Assembly: GCA_935421135.1 (NCBI GenBank)
Contig: OW285189.1
Location: forward strand, 4,857,072-4,921,071
Direction of reading: 5' to 3'
DNA: 64,000 nucleotides
Origin: Bugulina stolonifera
Taxonomy: Eukaryota; Bryozoa; Gymnolaemata; Cheilostomatida; Bugulidae
Positions 51,097 to 61,500 of the stretch are shown here, in pieces (position 1 is the first letter of the stretch; the number at the start of each line of letters is the position of its first letter). Below the pieces are notes generated by a model. That model was not told the origin of the DNA. It did no database searches and saw nothing but the letters and a program-made list of their open reading frames with translations. The position numbers and the translations under genes were made by a program.

Positions 51097-54000
51097 ATGT
51101 ATACAACAGATATGGGACAAGGTGTTTACGTTGTGCCACTGTTTCTACTAACTGTAAAGCTATGCTGTTGCCTCCCTGATGTCTATAGACTAAGTGGGAA
51201 ACCTGCTGGTGGATATTATATTCAATTGGACATAGGTAGGTTACAGAGATCATTGGTTAGTAGAATAGCCCATTTGATATAAATAGGATGGCATAGTGTT
51301 GGCCATCTTTGACTATCATCCACTTTTAGTGTTCTAGGTAATGCTTATATGTACTTTAACCTCAATATACATAGAAGATCACTTATGAGTACAATTTACT
51401 GTATAATTATTCCTGTAGACTATGAATTCTTATTATTGTGGCTGTGCTATAGGGACACCTCCACAGACCCTCGAACTATTGGTTGATACTGGCAGCAGTA
51501 ACCTAGCTATTGCCTCATACAATGAACCTTATATTTCTAAATACTTCGACTCTTCAAAGTCAACTACTTTCAAATCTCAAGGCCACAGCATACAAGTGAA
51601 CTATACTCAGGGAAGCTGGAAAGGGATTGTGGGTAAGCTGCATTATACTCGGGCAAAGATAATGGAAGGAAAGATGGTTCAATCAATGATAATACCCTGC
51701 CCCACCGAATACGCCTAATTTGGCAGTCCTGGCGCTCCATGGCTCACTTTCTCGCCATCCTTCTGCTGGGTTTATGGACAGTCGTTAGACTGGCATCACT
51801 GGGTAATGCATATTGCATGCACTGGAATGAAGTCTCTCTTGTGTAAATGGATGGTTTGTATGGGGCCATTGTCAAGGAGTATCTTTGATTGGCTTGAGGC
51901 AAACCAATAGCAATTTTAGCGCGTTTGTACTCGAGGTAGCATAACTCCTTGCCTAAGCCTGACTGTGTTTGAAGGCGGGTGGACAGTTTTTGGCCGAAGT
52001 GAAACAACTTTTCTTCCACTATCTTTACTCAGGGAAGCTGGAAAGGGTTGTGGGTGTGTGATATTGTGTGCTCAGGAAGTTAAGGCATCTTGAGTGAGAT
52101 ATATTATTGTATATACAATGTACGCATACACTGTAGTTGGCAATGCATTGTGGGTAAGTAATATTATATATTAACAAAGTTAGGAAGTCATTGTGAGCGA
52201 GTTAGTTATATTGTCTAACATAGGCTACTCATAGAATATACAAGGTAATTAGTTGGCAAGGCACTATAGATGAGTTATATGCAATGTATATGGAAGATGG
52301 CAAGGCCTTATGGGTAAAGACAATTGTATTGAAACAAATCGCATTGCTTCGTAGACTGATTAATAGATAAAGGTGACATTAGGCGTATTCGGATATTGCA
52401 CCGTGCAAGCTAATAAATAGCAATCTGCGGCAATAACAATATATTTTATTCAATAATATTGGGTTAGCTATAACGCAAGGCAAGCCGTGCCTGGCAATAA
52501 TAATATAAAGTATATTCACTTAGCGAGGGGATTTCCCTTCAGAGCAAGCACTAGTCACGCCTGAACGCTCAAATTGCATTCGGATAGTTAGACCAGTGCT
52601 ATATGAACCAGTACAGTTTCCAAATACGCCTATTGTTAGCACATTTACAAATATCATATCTGATACCGTTAGATAAAATATCAATTTCAAGCCTACCATA
52701 GGCCAGCATTGGTCATAATGTTTCACTAAGTTATAAGACTTACTGGTTTTAGGAATTGTTTCACTTTAATATGGAAGAGTATTGTGTTACAGGAAGTGAT
52801 GTCATCAAGTTCTCAGGCGGTAACCTCTCAGTCGTTGAAGCCAGTGTTTCCCTCATACGAAACAGTGAGAACTTCTTTGAGAACGGCACGTACTGGCAAG
52901 GTATTTTAGGTCTAGGCTATCAGAAGATAGCCGTCACTCCTGATGATGACAAACCCACACTACTGATTGATGCTCTGGCTCATTCTAGTATGTCCTGAGT
53001 ATATACATTGTATATCTTATAATTATAATTATTAGCATGCATTCAAGTATACACCTACATGTACTATGTTTTATCTGTTTTATGACTGGTATGATCGTTT
53101 AGGATTGCTCCAGCTGTAGCTGCCATTATATGGCTGTTCACTTTTGCTGTTAGTTAGATGAAGAGCTTGAATCTTGTAGCACATTCATATTGTCATTCAG
53201 CGCCTGCAGCACCAGCTGTGCCCGCAGCACCAGCTGTGCCCGCAGCACCAGCTGTGCCCGCAGCACCAGCTGTGCCCGCAGCACCAGCTGAACCTGCAGT
53301 ACCTGATGTACCAGCAGTACCTGATGTACACACTGTGTTCATATTATCGCAGTGCATTTCATTTGTTATGATGCATAAACTAACTGGTAGTAAGACCAAA
53401 TGTCCCTGCTATCTGGTAACTTGTATTTTTGCTCCCAGTGTTTTATCACTCTAGTATCCTTACATTATTTTGTAGAACAAGTTCCAAATGGGTTCTCTAT
53501 GCAGCTATGCGGGCCAGAGGATGGCCCTCTCGCTGATGATATTGCCACCGGTGGAAACTTTACTCTTGGAGATATAGATCCTAATCAGTACAGCGGAGAT
53601 TTGTATGAGGTAGTAGTAGTAAGGGACGGTTACTACCAGCTCCTTATTACTGATATTAAGGTAGGATCCTAGGCTGTATTACATGTAATAGAATGTAGCC
53701 TATGTTATGTTTCAGTGCATCTAAGCCATTGTGCAGTTTTTAGCATATAGTGGCCATGACACACCTGCTGATTTTGTACTTGTCTACTCCTTTATCCTGT
53801 TTGGTCACAAACCCATTTTTGAAAGAAGTGGTTTATTTTTACCTGCATCAGCCACACCAATAACACATTGGATATAAATTTTCATATACACAATTAATCA
53901 AAAGCTTATTAAAGGAGTTCCTCCCTGATTACTATGTCCCAGAGTTGCGTTATCCAACTGTCGTTTCCTGTCATGTATCAGGGCCTTAAAGAACATTAGT

Positions 54001-56000
54001 TGGAGTAATTATTACATTATGTATCATTTTAGGTGCATGTGTGTACTACCTTGCTGACAGGTAGAATCAGGTGGCAGACACGTAATTATTCTGTATAATG
54101 TAGGGTAGAGGTAGTTAGCCCTGCCAGTAAGTCATGTAATCTATACTATACTACTGTAGGTTGGTGGTGAGTCACTTGGGATGAACTGTGTAGAATATAA
54201 CACTCAGAAAACTATACTAGACAGTGGCACTACAAACCTGAGGCTACCCACTAATGTCTATTCCAAGTTCATAGAACAGCTTAAACTTCAGGTGAGTCCG
54301 TCGGTTAGTCAGTCAGTCAGTCAGTCAGTCAGTCAATCACTTAGTTAGTCGGTGATTTATATTCCACCAGCACACAAATAGGATCCTCACACATAGACCT
54401 GCAAACAAATCATGTAACTAAAACTGATGATGGAAACCAGTGTGATCCTTTCACCAAGTTTTCATTAATGTCTGGTGGACAGCTAGTATTACTTAATTCA
54501 CTGACTCATGAATCCTTCAATACAGCGGAACTTGTTTAATTCAAACCTCGCATAATTAAAAAACTTGGTTAGTTCAAACTGTTAGCCTTGGTCCCTGCTG
54601 AACACTATATAAATAGCTTCAAATGATTCAAACTTACCATTTGTAATTCAAACTTTACACCACTTAGGCTCACACTATAATCAATGACAATACTACTACA
54701 GCAAACATTAGTCATCTAATAATAGTTGCTAGTAGTTGGTAGTATTTAGTAGATTTACTACTGCAATATGTTTCAGCTCAAGCTAAGCTGGGAAAGCCCA
54801 CTGATTGCTTTACTGTTCCTTAGCTAGCTAAATGCGTTTTTATACTGTTGTCCTGTAGGCTACATGTGATGCTTAATTTTTTGCCCATCTGCAGTGTTGC
54901 AGTGTTGCAGTGTTGCAGTGTTGCAGTTTTGGAAGTACTAAACATAAAGTTATATTAAATAGGAAGATGTCATGTTAGAACTTGTCGTTCCCCAATTGTG
55001 TTCACAGTTGAAGCAAATCAAAATTAATACATACAGGCGCATTCACGTGCTACTACAATGTACATAATTATATAGTATTATTTGTCAAGTAGGCATCCAA
55101 GTCATATAAAATGAAGAGATCATATAATTCAAACTCGGGCTTAATTCAAACCAATTATGGTAGTCCCTTGGAGTTTGAATTAAACAAGTTCCACTGTACT
55201 TTTCAGGCCAACGCAACGAATCTCGATGATGCATTCTGGACCGGTATCAACTCTGCATGTATACCTCATGGGGAGAATGCTGCTTCTTTCTATGGCCAGT
55301 TTCCTATGGTAGAGTTGAGGTTGCTTGGCCACAATCAGAAGGAAGTGACACTTGTGGTCTCTCCCCAGCAGTATCTGAGACCTATTCATTCTCCCTCATC
55401 CCCGATAACTGACTGTTACAAGGTGTCTGTTGCGAGCTCAACCACTGGCAGCGTTATAGGTGAGCTAACACTCCTTACTACCAGCGCCTTCTCTGGTGCA
55501 TGCGTTAGATTACATGGGTGAACCTTCGTATGTATCAAAGCACATACAGAGTATACCATTCTCTATGGTAATATCGAAGGTGCATAGAATATACATGTAC
55601 ATGTAATGTTGATCTCTATTCTACTTCTCACACACACCCATGTGCTTCAGGTGCCGTGGTAATGGAAGGATACTTTGTATACTTTGATCGGGAGAACAGT
55701 TCCGTATTCTTTGCTGAGACGACTTGTCAGCCTCGAGTTCCAGACACACAACGTAGTGAGGTACACGGTTACTCTCCCGCTTCCAACACCTCTATATGTA
55801 TGTATGTACATCCACCCAGGTCAAGGTCACTACCTACCTATGCCGTCGTACTTATAGTTGTCTTCACTTGCCTCCTTGTGCTATTCATATCCTTCCTTAT
55901 AGCTAAGCTAATCTCTAGGTTCAGACGACAAAAACAGCAAGCGCAATCTGATATAGACTTTCATAACTTAGTAGACAATAGTTTTGACACTGAATATTAA
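51097..56000 (+). CDS. BACE: Beta-secretase (BACE/memapsin)-like membrane aspartic protease, complete (7 exons, 477 aa)
   Basis: Exons: 51097-51235, 51453-51632, 52793-52987, 53476-53660, 54160-54291, 55207-55459, 55651-56000. They total 1434 bases, and every junction is GT-AG and in phase. An in-frame stop upstream and a second ATG at 51112 leave the start between two codons. Signal peptide 6-26; then GGYYIQLDIGTPPQTLELLV leads to catalytic DTGSSN (Asp58), the flap-side YTQGSWKG, NGTYWQGILGLGY, QLCG, second catalytic DSGTTNLRLP (Asp254), SPQQYLRP, DCYK, and EGYFVYFDR. These match the known BACE order closely, including lobe cysteines. A membrane helix covers about 425-446 with a 30-residue tail. 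BACE enzymes cleave type I membrane proteins in the lumen of endosomes or Golgi. No long prodomain lies between the leader and the catalytic core, and the tail lacks the DxxLL endosomal signal. Confidence 0.93.
51604..52055 (+). repeat. Duplicated end of BACE exon 2 inside intron 2
   Basis: Bases 52026-52055 repeat 51604-51634 (TACTCAGGGAAGCTGGAAAG...TTGTGGGT) with a one-base deletion. The repeat includes the exon end and a degraded donor. Weaker copies of GGCAAxGCxTTGTGGGTAAG follow near 52138, 52255 and 52298. Confidence 0.7.
52380..52632. mobile_element. Inverted-repeat MITE in BACE intron 2
   Basis: Ends read TAGGCGTATTCGGA and TCCAAATACGCCTA. A further terminus of the same type lies at 51704-51717 (CCGAATACGCCTA), so part of intron 2 is another, truncated copy. 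Confidence 0.65.
53200..53330. repeat. GC-rich 18-bp minisatellite in BACE intron 3
   Basis: Head-to-tail copies of CCCGCAGCACCAGCTGTG, the later ones degenerate. Both strands are open, giving alanine/proline-rich or alanine/glycine-rich frames. The flanking exons splice in phase without it, so it is treated as intronic. Confidence 0.75.
54303..54341. repeat. AGTC microsatellite directly after the BACE exon 5 donor
   Basis: About eight AGTC units begin roughly 12 bases after the GTGAGT donor at 54292. Confidence 0.9.
54523..55196. mobile_element. pogo/Tigger-like MITE (674 bp) ending beside a BACE splice acceptor
   Basis: Termini are CAGCGGAACTTGTTTAATTC at the left and the inverted GAATTAAACAAGTTCCACTG at the right. 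TA target duplications lie at 54521-54522 and 55197-55198. CAGTGGAAC-type ends with TA targets are typical of pogo/Tigger elements. The acceptor CTTTTCAG at 55199-55206 of BACE exon 6 follows directly. A TGTTGCAG microsatellite lies inside at 54890-54926. Confidence 0.8.
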
Positions 56001-57400
56001 TAGAATATATAATATATATATATTATATAATATGTATATATTATATAACATGTATATATTATATAATATGTATACTTCACTTACCTAAGTCTGTATTCAA
56101 CAGAATAATTTAGTTAGAGTACTAAACTAGTCAGGCTACTCATTTCTATCCATATTTATTATATTTTTATATTCGCAGCGTTTTCTTCGTAAAACAGATT
56201 TGATTGATATGCAGATCATGTGTAAATAGTAGATCTACTGTTTATATCTGGGCTTCCTCCGCTTCCCCTTGTTTATATATTTGATGGGTAGTCACATGAT
56301 CATAGAGTGGCCATTTGGAATGTTCAAGCTGCTCGACTCTTTGGTTAATCCAAATCTGTTCATACGGAATACATGCTTTTTATATAACTGGTAGAGCTTT
56401 TTATATGAATCAAGATTATAGAATGCTCAGATGTGATACTGGGGTACTCATGTCCTCTCTATCTCTCCTAGTAGATCTAGTCTAAAACTTTTATATCATC
56501 TCCTATTGTGATACTTCAACTCATAACTCAAGGTGTACTGGCTGTATCGTGCACAGGTTAAAGGTCGATATATATATTATACTCCTATGCAGCTTTACTC
56601 TTCTAATTTTTATTCTAAGAATTTTTTATAGATCAGCTTGATGTCATATTATTATTTATTTTACTTATATTGTGACACGTCCTTTACTTTATAGAGTGGG
56701 CTAGACAGTACACCACTGCACAGTACACTCACTACATGGTAGCATTGTTATTATGTAATAGTTTTCTACACATGCATGTACTCTACACCATATGCTATGC
56801 TCATTATCTACTGATTCTTTAGACCAAGCCAGTCAGTTACTAATCAATGGTACAAGGAATTTGGGTGAAAATAGAAAAATTAATATCTGTATACTAAAAA
56901 AATGTCTTTTCTTGTATTTTTTATCCCTATTCCGTGTCAAACCTGAGTGAAACCGGTTCTGTGGTTAGCGGTTATTAGTTGTGATTGTGGTTATGGTTAC
57001 TGGTTATGGTTCTGTGTTCTAGGTCTAGTTTAGCTTAATAGTTTGAAGTGGATTGTTACCGCTGTGGAAAGTACTTGGATAGAACCACTCAGTGTGTAAA
57101 TACTAGGTTATTACAACTCCTTACATTATTTACTGGATCAAACTCGCTGGTTGAACAGCTATTTTACACAGCTTAGTTTGCTAGACGACAGGCTCATGTC
57201 AGAAAGGGGTTGAGAAAATATATTTTGTTTAAATTTCAGATCCATTGATAGATGGGAAAGTTTTGGTTAGTCAAATATGATCTTAAATTATTGAAGGTGT
57301 AATTTTGAGTCATTCACATGTGATATGGAGTATATCTTTGAGCTGTCATACATACAGACAGGTTGATTGGGGACGATAGTTAAATAGTAGAGTCATGTCA
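56001..57400. other. BACE 3' flank and intergenic spacer
   Basis: 56003-56072 is an almost pure TATA-rich, palindrome-prone tract immediately after the stop codon. The rest shows no exon. Several GGTTAxxGGTTATGG motifs lie near 56965-57010. Confidence 0.4.
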
Positions 57401-58531
57401 TCAGTAATAATATACATTGTATAAGTTGGCAGTAGGGCAGGGGAGGTGTGGTTTTTAACGCACTAAACCTCGGAACCTAAGGCTACTTTCGGAAATTGCG
57501 TCGTCTTAGTCACCCAAAACACAAGAACATTATTTGTTCTGCAGGTAGGTAATATACTTGTATGTTATGCTGCATTGTACAATGTACAGCAGGTAGGTAA
57601 TATACTTGCATGCTATACTGTATCGTTTTGATTAATATTGGTCACGCAACTCTTTATGTTTTAATGTATTATTGATTAGTTTCGCGATTTCTTTTCATGT
57701 TACCTGTTGTCTTGAAATATTATAAAATATGATATTTAATCAATTTCTTAATCTAAGAAATTTGTATGAATTGGTTGCAGTTTTCACTCTCTGTTTGACT
57801 TTCTAGGTACGAGGCTGTGCATATGGAATGGTGAAGAAGCCATACTTGGTAGGTATCATAAACAGTATACTATATTATATGCTTAATAGATACATGTATG
57901 TATGACCACCTGTGGCCATATATATCTGGTTGACTTCATCTTTCTTGTATAATTAAATTATGGTTTAGAAAGACAAAGTAAATCAACTCCCGTGGTGTTA
58001 CTTCCACTGCTTTATTCTACAGGTTGGCAGCTATGTATACCGTATCTACTACCCGTTGGAAGCAGTACAGGTTTAACAGTGAGTACCTCTATTCTCATTC
58101 ACTACACTGATGTTAGTTATGCATCCAATTAGAATATGTGATGTGTATTTGCTATCCAGTTTTCGGTATTTCTTGGTAGACGTTTACTAAATCTATTATA
58201 ATGTTAATTTGAGATAACTAAATCGCTAAGAAATCCTGTGCGTCTCGGTCCCATTATTTTCACTCTCTCTTACCACAGCAGTTCATTATGTCACAGCTGT
58301 TACAACAGAACATTTTTTCATCTCACAGTGGTGCAACTGGTTCTGGAATGTTCCGAGCTATCTGCGGCTAACCAGCAGCCTTTTGGAACAGAATTGCCAT
58401 TGTAAGAATTGTCTTTGTCGATACGCATGTATTCAGTGTAACTACCTATATACCCATAATTCCAATGGTCTTGTATAGACCTAATGTTAGCCAAGCCTTC
58501 ACACTTACACATATGTATATACATGTTGTAG
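57401..58531 (+). promoter_or_regulatory. Presumed 5' region and leader exons of the repeat-protein gene
   Basis: Splice-bounded segments are seen at about 57430-57544 (donor CAG/GTAGGT), 57807-57848, 58023-58078 (donor GTGAGT) and 58279-58401 (donor GTAAGA), before the coding exon at 58532. They contain short ATG frames that end quickly. One frame from ATG 58033 stays open through all joins into the signal-peptide exon, so an N-terminal extension cannot be ruled out. A 46- to 48-bp duplication at 57542-57611 repeats the CAGGTAGGTAATATACTTG donor. Confidence 0.35.
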
Positions 58532-61500
58532 ATATGCGACGAGTGACACCAATGAGAGTTTCCAGCAGTTTCCTGTTTACTCTACTTTCTATACAATTGA
58601 TCATGTCTTCTGGACTGATGGGCCCCAGTACTACAGTTGAGGTTAGTTGTTCATTAAACGCTGGAGCTTGATCCTAGTAGGGTGGGTTAACCACCTTCCC
58701 ACATACCTTGTGTGATAACGTCAGTACGTTATTAACTACTTGGAAGGCTCTGGTGTTCTGAAATTTTTATAGATATGTTTTATATGTGATTTGAACATTG
58801 CAAATGTGTTACATAATTCTGATGGTATACTTGTAGTGGTAGCCTATGCTTTCCTCATAGCTTATCCACATGCACAACGTATGTTTCTGCTACCATTAGG
58901 CTGCTGTTGATCTAGTTTACCACTATGCTAATAAGGTCGTCGTTTATCACATTATATCTCTCACAAAATATCAAGAGTAGGCCTAGACAGAATTCAATGT
59001 CTACAGCATGTAATTGATGCGACCCTTTGACACCGGGACCCTTGCACACCTACTCCATATGTAGATGTTCTTGGCAGGTGCTTTTGCAAGGACTTATTGT
59101 TGATGAACCAAATCACTAATGAAAATTCCAGACACCTTCCATGAGTGGTGGAAGATTGTTTAGTCGAAAGTAAAATTCTAGCAACCTCCGATTTGCTTAC
59201 AAAACCTCTAGTGCTTTGTGTCTGAAACATCAAAGCTTTCGACAGAAAAATAATTTATTAAAAAATGGCGAGTAATCATATACAATCAATAGTTTTATAA
59301 TTAACTTCATCAAATGAGATCTCTTTGGCCTGATGATTTGATTTTTTGAAGCAAATAAAATTGTTTCTAATTGAATATTTATATCTATATACAACCGGTA
59401 TCATATAGCAGTCATATATATATATGTATATGAACTGTTTGAAGAACCATCTATCTAATTAAAAACGTTGCAACAAATATTCGTTTCCCCCGGTTTATTA
59501 TTTTCATCTTCGTCTTTATCAGGGAGTGTTGTCTGCTTGTATTGATTAAATTCGCTTAAGGTTGTGAAGATGAAAATTGAATACGTTACGAACACGTCAT
59601 GGATGCGTTATGAGCACGTCGTGGAAAGTGTTTCCCAACAATACTAACATTTATTTTATGACAATGGATTGTTGCATATAATTTTAATTTGCAAAATTGA
59701 ATAATTTCTTGAAATTAGAAAACTCAACTCTTGGGTGCCGTGATGATGCATGGACAGTAAAATACATGCAAGTTGTTATTCGACTTGCACTTCATATTCC
59801 TCCCATATCTAAATAAATAAATAAAATGTTGAGCGAATCCAACACTAAGTGCTTTGTGAGTGTTTTGGTTACACTGCAATGGCAAACGACAATCCATAGC
59901 AGAGGACAATCTAGTGTAGCTCTCGTGTGCGTTTCCAGCATCATAACTGCTGCTATTATGGTTGCAGGGATATAACAACACAGGTGATCAGGTGGAGTTC
60001 AAGAGGTCTGTGGAACCATCCAACCTTTCCTCTCTGGCGTTTGGTGAAACTCGAGCTGTAGACGTTCAAGTCATCTTTCCTTCTGCTGACACTCCAAACA
60101 TGATTATAGAGGTAATATCAGCTCTTGTGTCTGTAAGGTATAATCAGCTCTTGGTAACACTATTCCTCCTTAGTGCGACTTAAATGTCTTTTAGCTCTCT
60201 TGAATCGACCATAGTCAGCTACGGAAATTTCCAAAGTGGTCGGTCAATTTTGTCCTACATTTAGATAGATTGATAAAACTCTTTGCCGGACTCGGATAGC
60301 TTTGCTTTGTAAAATAATTGGCCAGATCAAGTGTAATGGAAATAAAAGTCTTGAAAGTGCTTTAGTGATATGTGCTAGCTAGTGATGCGCAAAGATAATA
60401 CTAGTTAACAGGGGAACCTATAAAACTAGACCAGACTGGACAGGGGGCAACTCCTGGTCCACGTTCTGCGTTATTTTATGGAGTGATTTGAACTCAAGCT
60501 AACAATATGTAACACTCCTAGACACAGGTAAATACGATTAGGTAACATACAGCACTCACGTACACCAGCTAGACCTTCTTTAATAAATGGAGTTCTGCAT
60601 CAATGTGTGACTACATCATGTATGTAACTAGTACATGAACTGCTGTGGTATGAACTAACACCTACAGTTGCTGTTGATGTCAAAGGGCAGGTGATACTTG
60701 CCCTCCCCCCCCCCCTCCCCCTTGATCTCTATTTCGCATATTGTACCCTTATTCATCTCAACTGATCTTAGAGTATGTCACTGGTTCATCCAGGTGCTTG
60801 TGTGCATTCATATATTGAAGGTATTTCTAACTGGTGAAAACCCATCGGCTCTGGTTATTGGTTTTCCAAGAATAACATCAGTTGGGAGTTGTCTGACCAT
60901 GTCTGCTGGCACTATGGCTCATATAAACAAGGCAGTAGAACGAACTCTGCACGCTAACAACACCTATGTAAGTATTAAACTCTGAAGCATTTTTTATTTT
61001 CTGGATTTTTTTTATCTCCAAAAATAGTTTTCATGAGAAAACATGACGTCTGCTAATTAGTATTGATTATTTTTGCGATCAATATCATGATGAAAACTGA
61101 ATGTGTTGTGTTGCATTTTCAAGGTTTTCTATTCTATCATTTCATATTCGTAGTTCAGCAGTCTATGCTCAACCAACTGTATACATAATACCTGTACAAT
61201 CAGTTGTAATATCATCTTACTGTCAACCGGGTGGTATATTTGTAGTACGGATCAGCACTGATGGATCTCGGCACAGTTACCACTAATTCAACCTGTGTCG
61301 AAGGTGGGGGTGTGTCGGATGTGTCCCTCAATTTCACATATGATGTCCTCATGGCTCAGGCTACATCACAAGACACCAACTCCTCTGCCTGGTTTGTTAT
61401 ACATATACATTTACTAGTAGCTAGTAGAAATCATTGTAGTGATTCATACTTTATATATTTAGATAGAGCAGGATATTGGTTTGATTTATCCTCTGAACTT

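Noticed and set aside
51744..52019. 91-codon minus-strand frame in BACE intron 2
   Set aside because: Overlaps MITE-derived filler with no splice support and no family resemblance.
53158..53454. Alanine/proline-rich open frame
   Set aside because: It is a translation of the intronic minisatellite; the flanking BACE exons join in phase without it.
55111..55206. N-terminal part of the open frame covering BACE exon 6
   Set aside because: These first 32 or so codons come from the Tigger-like MITE and the splice acceptor; the real exon begins at 55207, where BACE similarity starts.
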